Shown piece after piece: positions 41,931 to 50,401 of a stretch of 57,331 bases of DNA. How positions within the stretch are numbered: position 1 is the stretch's first letter; each line of letters begins with the position of its first letter. Below the pieces are notes generated by a model, which was not told the DNA's origin, made no database searches, and was given only the letters and a program-made list of their open reading frames with translations. Position numbers and translations under genes: made by a program. This stretch comes from Lachnospiraceae bacterium (lineage in GTDB: Bacteria; Bacillota_A; Clostridia; Lachnospirales; Lachnospiraceae): the NCBI GenBank assembly GCA_009774465.1, contig VSNT01000005.1:1-57331 (forward strand). Reading direction: 5' to 3'.

Positions 41931-41955
41931 AAAAATGAGGCGGAAAATCCGCCTC
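41931..41955 (-). terminator. Intrinsic terminator of the predicted small RNA
   Basis: A perfect 8-bp stem pairs GAGGCGGA (41937-41944) with TCCGCCTC (41948-41955). On the minus strand it is followed by ATTTTT (A-run 41931-41935 on the plus strand). On the plus strand no T run follows, so it acts on minus-strand transcripts. Confidence 0.78.
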
Positions 41956-42087
41956 ACTGTTAAATTCGCACTTTGAGCGGCGAAACGCTCACTTGTAACT
42001 GTCTCGCTTGGGGCTGAGATATGCCCGCTTATAACTGTCTCTGTTAAAGGTCGAGATATACCTTCTGTTAAGCAAATGCGTTAACCT
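41931..42087 (-). ncRNA. Predicted small RNA with three tandem 8-nt-loop hairpins
   Basis: A minus-strand transcript is bounded by a good promoter and an intrinsic terminator and holds no open frame of note. It contains three evenly spaced hairpins (plus coordinates): 42047-42064 (AAGGT/ACCTT), 42011-42026 (GGGC/GCCC) and 41974-41991 (TGAGC/GCTCA), each with an 8-base loop. Two are followed by the same linker, TAACTGTCTC on the plus strand (41996-42005 and 42032-42041, 36 bases apart). Stem pairs differ between copies but stay paired (G-C, A-T, T-A), which supports selection for structure. A 5' hairpin, GTTAA/TTAAC, precedes them. It matches no RNA family I know. Confidence 0.55.
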
Positions 42088-42093
42088 ATATAT

Positions 42094-42122
42094 AGTATAC
42101 TCAGATTATGAAAAAATAGCAA
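42094..42122 (-). promoter_or_regulatory. Sigma-A promoter of the predicted small RNA
   Basis: On the minus strand TTGCTA (plus 42117-42122) and TATACT (plus 42094-42099) are separated by exactly 17 bases. It is back-to-back with the mtnA promoter at 42152-42181. Confidence 0.7.
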
Positions 42123-42151
42123 CTATTTTTGAAAAATATAATAAAAACCTG

Positions 42152-42181
42152 TTGATAAGCCAAAGTTAAAAACTATATAAT
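42152..42181 (+). promoter_or_regulatory. Sigma-A promoter of mtnA
   Basis: TTGATA (42152-42157) and TATAAT (42176-42181) are 18 bases apart, 50 bases before the ATG. The short leader leaves no room for a SAM riboswitch. Confidence 0.75.
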
Positions 42182-42231
42182 AAAATCGAAAAAAATGATA
42201 AGATATAGTCCCAGGAAAGGAACCCATAGAA

Positions 42232-43329
42232 ATGAACAAAAACATTATGGAATATGAAACAGTAGCTTTGGACGATAATGACAACAGCGTCATAATCATT
42301 GACCAAACCAGACTACCCGGAAAAACGCAAATGATAAGGCTCCATACCGCTCAGGAAATCTGGGATGCCATTTATCTGCTAAAGGTGCGTGGAGCGCCTG
42401 CTATCGGCGTGGCAGCCGCTATGGGAATTTATATTTTGGCCAAAGAAATTGCCAGGCAGCAGGCAGAAGCAGGGAAGATTGATTTTGACTGCTTTTATGA
42501 AAAGTTTAAGGAGCAGAAGGACTATCTCAATTCTGCAAGACCTACTGCAGTCAATCTTTCCTGGGCTTTAAACAGAATGGAGCAGGTATGCGTAAAGGCC
42601 CGTGAAGAAGGAAAAACAGTTCCTGAAATCATAGAGATTCTTGGCAGAGAAGCCAGAGAAATCAAGGAGGAAGACATTCGTGTCTGCAAGGCAATTGGTG
42701 AAAATGGTTTGTCTCTGGTAAAGCCCGGGGATGGAATCCTGACACACTGTAATGCGGGGCAGCTTGCAACCTGCAGATATGGGACAGCCACCGCTCCCAT
42801 TTATTTGGGACAGGAGCGGGGATATCATTTTCGTGTATTTGCAGATGAGACCAGACCGCTTTTACAGGGGGCCAGGCTGACCGCCTATGAGCTGAAAAGC
42901 GCCGGAGTGGATGTGACGCTGATTTGTGACAATATGTCTGCTATGGTGATGAAAAATGGCTGGGTAAATGCAGTGTTTGTAGGATGTGACCGGGTGGCAG
43001 CCAATGGAGATACAGCTAACAAGATCGGAACAAGCGTGGTAGCAACAGTGGCAAAGCGGTATGGAGTGCCTTTTTATGTATGCGCACCCATGTCTACCAT
43101 TGATTTTAATACGCCTGCCGGTGCAGAAATTGAGATTGAACAGCGGCCGGCGGAGGAAGTGACGCAAATGTGGTATAAAGAGCGTATGGCGCCAGAAGGG
43201 GTAAAGGTATTTAATCCTGCTTTTGATGTGACAGACAATGAACTGATTACTGCCATAGTGACGGAACACGGAATCGCCAGAGCGCCCTTTAGGGAATCTC
43301 TTGAAAAAATGAGAGAAAAACATTTGTAA
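42232..43329 (+). CDS. mtnA: S-methyl-5-thioribose-1-phosphate isomerase
   Basis: This 365-residue protein matches MtnA throughout: VRGAPAIGVAAAMGIYI, RPTAVNLSWAL, the catalytic cysteine in THCNAG and catalytic aspartate in GCDRVAANGDTANKIGT, then ending GIARAPFRESL. It isomerises methylthioribose 1-phosphate to the ribulose form in methionine salvage. Some Firmicutes use it for 5-deoxyribose 1-phosphate. No mtnK or other salvage gene is adjacent, so which pathway it serves is open. Confidence 0.94.
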   Translation: MNKNIMEYETVALDDNDNSVIIIDQTRLPGKTQMIRLHTAQEIWDAIYLLKVRGAPAIGVAAAMGIYILAKEIARQQAEAGKIDFDCFYEKFKEQKDYLNSARPTAVNLSWALNRMEQVCVKAREEGKTVPEIIEILGREAREIKEEDIRVCKAIGENGLSLVKPGDGILTHCNAGQLATCRYGTATAPIYLGQERGYHFRVFADETRPLLQGARLTAYELKSAGVDVTLICDNMSAMVMKNGWVNAVFVGCDRVAANGDTANKIGTSVVATVAKRYGVPFYVCAPMSTIDFNTPAGAEIEIEQRPAEEVTQMWYKERMAPEGVKVFNPAFDVTDNELITAIVTEHGIARAPFRESLEKMREKHL

Positions 43330-43399
43330 TCTCTTTGCACAAGGCGACAGCCAAAGCGCGCAGATGGCAGTGAGAGTAAATATCGAAAAAGGAGTCACT

Positions 43400-44254
43400 A
43401 TGGAACTGGCGGTATTATCGGATATTCACGGAAATTATATAGCCCTTTCAGAGTGCATTTCATATGCACGAAAACGGGGAATCACAACCTTTCTTTTTTT
43501 GGGGGATTATCTGGGAGAGCTGGCTTATCCCGAGAAGACAATGAAGTTAATTTACCAGATGAAGGAGCAGTATACTTGTTACTTTATTAAGGGAAATAAA
43601 GAAGACTACTGGATAAATCATCGTGCCGGCGGCGGTCAGGAGTGGAAAGAGTACGATTCCACAACAGGTTCGCTTTTTTATACATACAGCCATTTAACCT
43701 CTGAAGATTTTGCATTTTATGAAAGCCTTCCCATGAAGCGGGAACTGACTTTCCCGGAGATGCCGCCTGTGACGATCTGTCATGGTTCTCCTGAAAAAAT
43801 AAATGATAATATGTTTTCTGACCGGAAGGAAACCTGTGAGATTATAGACAGAGAGAAAAATTTACTTCTTTTATGCGGACATACTCATGTACAGGATAAA
43901 ATAGAGTATAAGGGAAAAACAGCGCTCAATCCCGGTTCAGTGGGAGTGCCCCTTTTAAGCGGCGGAAAATCCCAGTTTATGATATTACATGAAAAGGAAA
44001 AGCGGTGGAAAGAAGAATTTATCAGTCTTTCCTATGATGTGGAAAAAGTAATTTTTGAATTGCATGAGTGCGGGCTGGATGTGAAAGCCCCCTGCTGGTG
44101 CAGGGTTACGGAGCAGTTGCTTCGAAATGGAAGCATTTGTCATGCCCAGGTGCTGTCAAGGGCAATGGAACTTTGCAGGCAGGAGAATGGCTTCTGCAAC
44201 TGGCCCCAGATTCCGGAAAAATGCTGGGAAAAGGCAGTGAACGAACTGCTGTAG
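43400..44254 (+). CDS. Calcineurin-like metallophosphoesterase (YfcE/MJ0936-type)
   Basis: From the ATG at 43400 (AAAGGAG upstream) the protein has 284 residues. Metal-ligand motifs in order are LSDIHGNY (7-14), FLGDYLGE (near 35-42), KGNKEDYW (near 65-72), CHGSPE and LLCGHTHVQ (about 157-165). It is a cytoplasmic phosphoesterase or phosphodiesterase of unknown substrate, longer than YfcE by a C-terminal helical extension (about 215-284). It follows mtnA by 70 bases in the same direction. Confidence 0.88.
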   Translation: MELAVLSDIHGNYIALSECISYARKRGITTFLFLGDYLGELAYPEKTMKLIYQMKEQYTCYFIKGNKEDYWINHRAGGGQEWKEYDSTTGSLFYTYSHLTSEDFAFYESLPMKRELTFPEMPPVTICHGSPEKINDNMFSDRKETCEIIDREKNLLLLCGHTHVQDKIEYKGKTALNPGSVGVPLLSGGKSQFMILHEKEKRWKEEFISLSYDVEKVIFELHECGLDVKAPCWCRVTEQLLRNGSICHAQVLSRAMELCRQENGFCNWPQIPEKCWEKAVNELL

Positions 44255-44296
44255 AGGAGCAGTTGTAGAAGAACTGCTGCAACAGAAATGTGATTG

Positions 44297-45715
44297 TTAA
44301 AATCCCATTTCTTTCAGTTCTGATACGATTTCCACATAAGCTTCAATTACATCAAACCCTTTATAATCTTCCCGTTTCAAATCAATCATGTCTCCGTGGG
44401 AGATGCCCCGTCTTCCCGTGCTTGAAAAAGTTTTTTTGAAATTTCCCCATTTGGCGGATTCCGTGGTGACAAGACCGTCATTTTTAGGCGCACCAGCCAG
44501 ATACATTAGTAAATTTGGAATACTTAACAGGTTGTCCCCTAAGGTATGCTTTACAATGGAAGCATAGCTTTGATAGTAAACTTTAGGAGAATCAGGGTAT
44601 TTTTCATTAAATTCCTGACAGAATTCGGAGGAAAGCTGTTTGCTGGCATGGTAACAGTCAGGATGCTGATCTCCCATCCGGCGGTAGGTTAAGTCAAACA
44701 GGGAAGAAACCATTCGGTAGATACTATCCGGAAGTTTATTTAAAATGTTTAAAAGTTCGGAACCTCTGTGGGGAGTGGATATGGTGGTCAAAGATGCCAC
44801 CTGGTCCTCCATATGAAGGCCGCTGATCAGGTAGCGGGCGTCCAGGCCGCCTTTGGAATGGGCAATGATATTTACCTTATCACAATGATTTTCTTCCAGT
44901 ACTTTATGGATGGTTTCTTTTATGATTGCAGCATTATTTTCAATGGTTCCCCATGCCTCCTGATGGCCATAGTACACAATAGCGCCATTTCGCACCAGCT
45001 CTTTGGGAATTCGTCCCCAGTAATTAAAATATTGAAGATCCCGAAAGCCGATTCCATGAAGCATAATAATAGGATACCTGGAAGCGCAGAGCATAGCTCC
45101 ATCCCGCAGTTTTCTGTTTTCAAAGCGGCAGCATTCCGCATCATATTCGATCTTTGCTTTTCTGCGCAGGTATTTTAAAGGAAACAGGTGTAGAACAGGT
45201 ATCAGTACCCAGCAGAAAAAGAGCACTCTTTTCCATACCCCAAGGCTGCGGCAGGTGCACAAAATACGAATGCTTCCGTTTAAAACCAGATAATAGAAAA
45301 AAAGAAAAGTCAAAAGCCCGTCAAGGATAAGAGAAGGCAGAAGACTTCCACTTATATGAGAAAGAGGATAAAGGTACAGCCTGAAAAGGTATAAAAAAGG
45401 CTGTGCCAAAATACCCCAGAAGCAGAGATGTATGATTTTTCTGCCGCCTTCCATAATTTTAAGGCGTGGGGAGAGCTTCTCCCCATCTAGGGAATTAGAA
45501 TACGTGCCGGAATGGGAAGGCTGTTTTTTCCCGGAAGGCATGAAATGCAAAAGGCATAAAACTCCAAAGTAAATGCAAAGAAGCAGAATGCTTGTTAACA
45601 TATTAACAATTCGTATGTATGGATAGGAAGCAGAACCATACATAGAAAAGAAAAAATCAAAAATAAGATCATGCTTCCAGTTCATTAAAAGATAAATATG
45701 CGGCAGAAAGATCAT
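44297..45715 (-). CDS. Membrane-anchored lipase/alpha-beta hydrolase
   Basis: This 472-residue protein has an N-terminal membrane region of about four segments (about 36-60, 92-118, 125-150, 160-190), then a triacylglycerol-lipase-type domain: YPIIMLHGIGF, nucleophile elbow AHSKGG, TISTPHRGS and a late catalytic His in ISHGDMIDL. The lipase part resembles LipA/EstA-type lipases, but four membrane segments in front are unusual. It probably acts at the membrane surface on lipids. It follows the C-GCAxxG-C-C gene by 3 bases and is likely co-transcribed. Confidence 0.85.
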   Translation of the reverse strand: MIFLPHIYLLMNWKHDLIFDFFFSMYGSASYPYIRIVNMLTSILLLCIYFGVLCLLHFMPSGKKQPSHSGTYSNSLDGEKLSPRLKIMEGGRKIIHLCFWGILAQPFLYLFRLYLYPLSHISGSLLPSLILDGLLTFLFFYYLVLNGSIRILCTCRSLGVWKRVLFFCWVLIPVLHLFPLKYLRRKAKIEYDAECCRFENRKLRDGAMLCASRYPIIMLHGIGFRDLQYFNYWGRIPKELVRNGAIVYYGHQEAWGTIENNAAIIKETIHKVLEENHCDKVNIIAHSKGGLDARYLISGLHMEDQVASLTTISTPHRGSELLNILNKLPDSIYRMVSSLFDLTYRRMGDQHPDCYHASKQLSSEFCQEFNEKYPDSPKVYYQSYASIVKHTLGDNLLSIPNLLMYLAGAPKNDGLVTTESAKWGNFKKTFSSTGRRGISHGDMIDLKREDYKGFDVIEAYVEIVSELKEMGF

Positions 45716-45718
45716 AGC

Positions 45719-46123
45719 TTACAACCCCAGCACTTCCTCAACAACCTCAACCCCGCATTTGATGCAGTCCGGGCAGGAGCAGAGCATTTTTCCTGTTTCA
45801 ATTCCCTTTAGTTCTTTACATACGGTACTTCCTGTTTTTTCCTGAAACCGCTTTACCAATTCCCTGGAAAGCTTATAAGTAGCTGCTTTGGTAGCAGGAT
45901 CACTTAGATTTCCGTCACTGTTTTTAAAACCTGCCAGCATAACCCCTGCTGACAGTGCACCGCAGGTTCCCTCCATGCCGCCCATGCCAAGGCCGAAGGC
46001 TTCGCCTGCTTTAAATAAAGTTTCCTTATCAATGCCTGTTTCATCAGCAAAACAGCAGGCTACTGCCTGGCAGCAATTATATTTTTGATCGTGATAGAAA
46101 ATGGCAAGTTCTTTTTTATCCAT
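45719..46123 (-). CDS. C-GCAxxG-C-C family (split-Cys) protein
   Basis: This 134-residue protein carries the family's pattern: paired cysteines in YNCCQAVACCF near residues 15-25, GTCGALSAGVMLAG (about 52-65), a cysteine in TVCKEL and a C-terminal CSCPDCIKC. The many conserved cysteines suggest metal or redox-cofactor binding; members are often near oxidoreductases in anaerobes. No signal peptide. It heads a two-gene unit with the membrane lipase. Confidence 0.9.
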   Translation of the reverse strand: MDKKELAIFYHDQKYNCCQAVACCFADETGIDKETLFKAGEAFGLGMGGMEGTCGALSAGVMLAGFKNSDGNLSDPATKAATYKLSRELVKRFQEKTGSTVCKELKGIETGKMLCSCPDCIKCGVEVVEEVLGL

Positions 46124-46427
46124 AATAATTCACTCCTTAAATGTATTTGTCTTATTTTATCACAAATTTCCTTTTATTTCGAGAAAATTTCGAACCTGAG
46201 CAGGGAAATCGTAGCAGCCATGCCATTCATAAATCACCAGAATATACACTTTGCCTGACAATATAGTTAATTGACTGGTGACTTATGAGAAATCAATTTT
46301 CATAACCGGAGGAATGAACAAAAAAAGTCAAATTATCACATGAATGGCAATACCGGAAAAATCAAGTCAAAGATATAATGAAACTAGTATATAATCCGTG
46401 TATCCAAGAAGGAGGAGGTATTTAAAA
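46124..46427. promoter_or_regulatory. Control region of the chitobiose phosphorylase gene
   Basis: This 304-base stretch has no credible gene. Two TATAAT words (46374-46379 and 46390-46395) lie 33-54 bases before the start without a good -35, as in activator-dependent promoters. Further upstream is an inverted repeat with 13-base arms at 46228-46240 and 46275-46287. The strong RBS GGAGGAGG is at 46411-46418. Confidence 0.5.
46228..46287. repeat. 13-bp inverted repeat upstream of chbP
   Basis: CATAAATCACCAG (46228-46240) and CTGGTGACTTATG (46275-46287) are inverted copies matching at 12 of 13 positions, with 34 bases between. This could be a looped operator pair for a dimeric regulator or a cruciform-forming site. 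It lies about 90 bases upstream of the TATAAT boxes. Confidence 0.6.
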
Positions 46428-48830
46428 ATGCAATACGGACATTTTGATGACGACAGGAGAGAGTATGTAATTGACAGGGTGGATCTGCCTACATCATGGA
46501 CAAACTATCTGGGAGTGGAAAATACATGTGTGGTAGTAAACCATACTGCAGGCGGCTATATGTTTTATAAAACACCCGAATATCATAGAGTTACCAGATT
46601 TCGCGGAAATGCAGTGCCTATGGACCGTCCTGGCCACTATGTATATCTTAGGGACGCAGAAAGCGGGGACTATTGGAGTATTTCATGGCAGCCGGTGGGG
46701 AAACCTCTGGATCAGGCAAAATATATCTGCAGACATGGACTTTCCTATAGCATTTATGAGTGTGATTATGGTAAGATTAAAGCAAGCCAGACACTTTCCG
46801 TTCCCATTGGGGATGATCTGGAATTATGGGATGTGAAGATTAAAAATGAAGACCAGGTGCCCAGAAAGCTGCAGGTGTTTTCTTACTGTGAGTTTTCTTT
46901 CCACCACATTATGATTGATAATCAGAATTTCCAGATGAGCTTATACTGTGCCGGAAGCAGCTATGAAGATGGAATCATAGAACACGATCTGTTTTATGAA
47001 GAGTTTGGATATCAGTATTTTACCATGAGCGAGACACCGGATGGATTTGACTGTTTAAGGGATAAGTTTTTAGGCCTTTATCACACGGAAGATAATCCCC
47101 AGGCTGTGATGAACGGAAAATGCAGCGGCTCCTTTGAAAAAGGAAATAACCACTGTGGCTCTTTGCAGAAGGATATTGTGTTACAGCCCGGTGAAGAAAA
47201 GAGAATTATATTTATTCTGGGGGAAGGAAACCGGGCAGCCGGAAAAAAAGCCAGAGAAAAATACAGTGATTTTAAGGCAGTGGATGGAGTTTATGAAAAA
47301 CTGCGCGCCTATTGGAATAAAAAGATAGAAAAGCTCCAGATTGATACGCCCAATCAGGGAATGAATACCCTGATTAATACATGGACTTTATATCAGGCGG
47401 AAATTAATGTTATGTTTTCAAGATTTGCTTCCTTTATTGAAGTGGGAGGAAGAACCGGGCTTGGCTATAGGGATACAGCGCAGGATGCCATGACCATTCC
47501 GCACTCCAATCCTGAAAAATGCCGCCAGAGGATTGTAGAGCTTTTGCGGGGGCTGGTATCCGCAGGTTACGGACTGCATTTATTCCAGCCGGAGTGGTTT
47601 GAACCGGATACGGAAGTGAAGCCTTTTAAATCACCTACCGTAATTCCTGAGTTTGACAGGAGCAATATGATTCATGGTCTTAAGGATGCATGTTCAGACG
47701 ATGCATTATGGCTGGTTTCCTCCATTGTTGAATTTGTGAAGGAAACAGGGGATATGGATTTCCTTGATCAGGTAATTACTTATGCAGATGGCGGGGAAGG
47801 CACTGTTTATGAGCATATGACCAGAATCCTTGATTTTTCCAATGAACAGGTGGGACAGACAGGAATCTGTAAAGGCCTTCGGGCTGACTGGAATGACTGC
47901 CTGAATTTAGGCGGCGGCGAGAGCGCTATGGTATCTTTCCTTCATTACTGGGCATTGCAGAATTTCCTGCAGATTGCGGCATATCTTGGAAGAGAAGAGG
48001 ATGTGCAGAAATACACTGTTATGGCGGATAAGGTTAAGAAGGTATGCGATGAGCAGCTTTGGGATAAAGAATGGTTTATCAGAGGCATCACAAAGAATGG
48101 AAAGAAAATCGGTACTTCGGAAGATAAAGAAGGCAAGGTTCATTTAGAGTCCAATGCATGGGCGGTTTTGTCCGGCGCAGCTTCCAGAGAAAAAGGATTG
48201 AAGGCAATGGACAGTGTAAAGGAATATTTGTTTACTCCCTATGGAATCATGTTGAATGCGCCTTCCTATACAGTGCCGGATGATGATATTGGATTTGTTA
48301 CAAGGGTTTATCCGGGCGTAAAAGAAAATGGGGCAATCTTCTCTCATCCCAATCCCTGGGCATGGGCGGCGGAATGTGAGCTGGGAAGAGGCGACCGGGC
48401 AATGGAGCTTTATAATGCGCTGTGCCCGTATAACCAAAATGATATGATTGAGATCCGGGAGGCGGAGCCTTATTCTTACTGTCAGTTTGTTATGGGAAAA
48501 GACCATACTGCATTCGGACGAGCAAGACATCCTTTTATGACAGGAACCGGCGGCTGGGCATATTTTAGCGCAACCCGTTACATATTGGGAATCAAGCCTC
48601 AACTGGATTATCTTGAGATCAACCCGTGTATTCCTGCTGACTGGAAGGGCTTTAAAGCGCAGAGAGTGTGGCGGGGAGCAACATTCCGGATTCAGGTGGA
48701 AAATCCTGATGGTGTGATGAAAGGTGTCAAGGAAATATGGCTTGATGGCGAAAAGGTAGAAAAAATACCTGTAATGGAAAGTGGTACGGAGCATCAGGTA
48801 AAAATAATCATGGGAAACGGAGGTAATTAA
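46428..48830 (+). CDS. chbP: GH94 N,N'-diacetylchitobiose phosphorylase
   Basis: The ATG at 46428 gives 800 residues, like Vibrio ChbP (about 801). N-terminal YGHFDDDRREYVI and TNYLGVENTCVV, SWQPVGKPLDQA, FASFIEVGGRTGLGYRDTAQ with R342, GLRADWNDCLNLGGGES with catalytic D490, and GVKENGAIFSHPNPWAW follow ChbP closely. The enzyme splits (GlcNAc)2 with phosphate into GlcNAc-1-phosphate and GlcNAc. GH94 also contains cellobiose phosphorylases, so GlcNAc specificity is inferred from the sequence pattern. No signal peptide. The mutase gene follows directly. Confidence 0.87.
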   Translation: MQYGHFDDDRREYVIDRVDLPTSWTNYLGVENTCVVVNHTAGGYMFYKTPEYHRVTRFRGNAVPMDRPGHYVYLRDAESGDYWSISWQPVGKPLDQAKYICRHGLSYSIYECDYGKIKASQTLSVPIGDDLELWDVKIKNEDQVPRKLQVFSYCEFSFHHIMIDNQNFQMSLYCAGSSYEDGIIEHDLFYEEFGYQYFTMSETPDGFDCLRDKFLGLYHTEDNPQAVMNGKCSGSFEKGNNHCGSLQKDIVLQPGEEKRIIFILGEGNRAAGKKAREKYSDFKAVDGVYEKLRAYWNKKIEKLQIDTPNQGMNTLINTWTLYQAEINVMFSRFASFIEVGGRTGLGYRDTAQDAMTIPHSNPEKCRQRIVELLRGLVSAGYGLHLFQPEWFEPDTEVKPFKSPTVIPEFDRSNMIHGLKDACSDDALWLVSSIVEFVKETGDMDFLDQVITYADGGEGTVYEHMTRILDFSNEQVGQTGICKGLRADWNDCLNLGGGESAMVSFLHYWALQNFLQIAAYLGREEDVQKYTVMADKVKKVCDEQLWDKEWFIRGITKNGKKIGTSEDKEGKVHLESNAWAVLSGAASREKGLKAMDSVKEYLFTPYGIMLNAPSYTVPDDDIGFVTRVYPGVKENGAIFSHPNPWAWAAECELGRGDRAMELYNALCPYNQNDMIEIREAEPYSYCQFVMGKDHTAFGRARHPFMTGTGGWAYFSATRYILGIKPQLDYLEINPCIPADWKGFKAQRVWRGATFRIQVENPDGVMKGVKEIWLDGEKVEKIPVMESGTEHQVKIIMGNGGN

Positions 48831-48831
48831 A

Positions 48832-50244
48832 GTGATTAAATTTGGTACAGGTGGTTGGAGAGCAGTAATTGGAGATGAGTTTACCAAAGAAAACATTCAG
48901 ATATTAGCCAGGGCATTGGTTGATAAGATGCGTGTGGAAGGAGTGGCAGATAAGGGCATTGTACTTGGCTATGACAGAAGATTTCTTTCCAAGGAAGCCA
49001 TGCAGTGGGCAGGGCAGGTATTTGCAAAGGAAGGGATTACAGCCTACCTGATCAATAAGTCAGCGCCTACACCCCTTGTTATGTTTTATGTGATGAAGCA
49101 TGAATTCCCTTATGGAATGATGATTACCGCAAGCCATAATCCGGCGATTTACAATGGAATTAAGGTATTTACAGCCGGAGGACGGGACGCAGACGAAAAG
49201 CAGACGGAAGATATTGAAAGCTACATCAGGGATGTAACAGATATTCCCACAGAAGAAATGGAGTATGAAGAGGCGCTGGAAAAGGGACTGATTAAGGAAA
49301 TTTACCCTTTAAATGAGTATCTTGATAACATCATTGCGGCAGTAAATATGGAAAAAATCAGGGAAGCCGGACTTAAGGTGGCATTAGATCCCATGTATGG
49401 GGTAAGTGAAACTTCTTTAAAGACGATTCTGCTTACCGCAAGGTGTGATGTGGAGACTATTCATGAAAGACATGACACTTTATTTGGAGGAAAGCTGCCG
49501 GCGCCTACTGCATCCACTCTTCGGACGCTTCAAAATTATGTGATGGATAAAAAATGTGATATCGGCGTAGCTACCGACGGGGACGCGGACAGAATCGGCG
49601 TGATTGACGATACAGGAAGATTTTTGCATCCCAATGATATTTTAGTACTGCTTTATTATTATCTTGTAAAATATAAAGGCTGGCAGGGGCCTGTTGTCCG
49701 CAATATCTGTACCACTCATATGCTGGATAAGGTGGCGGAAAAATTTGGAGAAAAATGTTATGAGGTGCCGGTAGGATTTAAACATATTTCTGCAAAAATG
49801 TATGCAACAAATGCGGTAATCGGCGGCGAATCATCAGGCGGACTTACGGTGCGGGGGCATATCAAAGGCAAAGATGGCATTTACGCAGCCGCCCTTTTGG
49901 TGGAGATGATCGCAGTTACAGGAAAGAAGCTTTCACAGATTTTTAATGATATAGAAGCTGAATGCGGCAAGATTTATATGGAAGAGAGAGATTATAAATT
50001 TAACCAGGAAAAGAAAGACCGCATCAGGAAAGTTCTTTTGGAGGATAAAAAGCTGCCTGAACTTCCATTTAAGATAGACAGATTTTCTTATCTGGATGGC
50101 AGCAAGGTTTATTTTGAAAATGGCGGATGGGTGACAGCCAGGTTTTCCGGTACGGAACCCCTTCTTCGAATTTTCTGTGAAATGCCGGAGGCTTCCCAGG
50201 CGGCGGAGGTATGCAGGATTTACGAGGAGTTCTTAGGATTGTAA
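48832..50244 (+). CDS. Phosphohexomutase (phosphoglucomutase/phosphomannomutase family)
   Basis: This 470-residue protein begins with GTG at 48832, one base after the phosphorylase stop and behind an ACGGAGG site, so the two are coupled. Motifs are FGTGGWRA, the phosphoserine loop TASHNPAIYNGIK (about 99-111), the metal-binding ATDGDADRIG, ESSGGL and the phosphate-binding RFSGTEPLLRIF. Family members move phosphate between C1 and C6. Directly after ChbP its natural substrate would be GlcNAc-1-phosphate, giving the 6-phosphate for NagA/NagB. Glucose 1-phosphate cannot be excluded. Confidence 0.9.
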   Translation: MIKFGTGGWRAVIGDEFTKENIQILARALVDKMRVEGVADKGIVLGYDRRFLSKEAMQWAGQVFAKEGITAYLINKSAPTPLVMFYVMKHEFPYGMMITASHNPAIYNGIKVFTAGGRDADEKQTEDIESYIRDVTDIPTEEMEYEEALEKGLIKEIYPLNEYLDNIIAAVNMEKIREAGLKVALDPMYGVSETSLKTILLTARCDVETIHERHDTLFGGKLPAPTASTLRTLQNYVMDKKCDIGVATDGDADRIGVIDDTGRFLHPNDILVLLYYYLVKYKGWQGPVVRNICTTHMLDKVAEKFGEKCYEVPVGFKHISAKMYATNAVIGGESSGGLTVRGHIKGKDGIYAAALLVEMIAVTGKKLSQIFNDIEAECGKIYMEERDYKFNQEKKDRIRKVLLEDKKLPELPFKIDRFSYLDGSKVYFENGGWVTARFSGTEPLLRIFCEMPEASQAAEVCRIYEEFLGL

Positions 50245-50259
50245 GAAACAGTGGGAATA

Positions 50260-50308
50260 GTTCAGCCCTGGGTATTCACGCACCTTTATCATTATTTTAT
50301 GGCTGAAC
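50260..50308. terminator. Hairpin after the mutase gene
   Basis: A perfect 8-bp stem pairs GTTCAGCC (50260-50267) with GGCTGAAC (50301-50308) across a 33-base loop. It may reduce read-through from the phosphorylase/mutase unit into the sensor kinase; no T run follows. Confidence 0.45.
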
Positions 50309-50334
50309 GAAGCAGGAAAAATAGCAGGAGAGGA

Positions 50335-50364
50335 TTGCGCACAGCAGTTCTTTCCTGCTATACT
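50335..50364 (+). promoter_or_regulatory. Promoter of the YesM kinase gene, overlapped by an inverted repeat
   Basis: TTGCGC (50335-50340) and TATACT (50359-50364) are 18 bases apart. A 9-bp perfect inverted repeat, AGCAGGAAA (50311-50319) with TTTCCTGCT (50351-50359), spans the promoter, its right arm ending at the first base of the -10. This could be an operator or a terminator for upstream transcription. Confidence 0.55.
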
Positions 50365-50401
50365 TATATAAGGAAAATACGAAATGAGAAAGGGTACGTT
50401 T

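Noticed and set aside
41979..42064. CRISPR-like tandem repeats
   Set aside because: Only two copies of a 10-base linker recur and the intervening parts are structured hairpins of related sequence, not unique spacers; no cas genes are nearby.
42182..42231. SAM or other riboswitch in the mtnA leader
   Set aside because: The leader after the mapped promoter is about 45 bases and shows no hairpin.
44768..45178. 136-residue frame opposite the lipase gene
   Set aside because: Antisense shadow without an RBS; the lipase frame has clear catalytic motifs.
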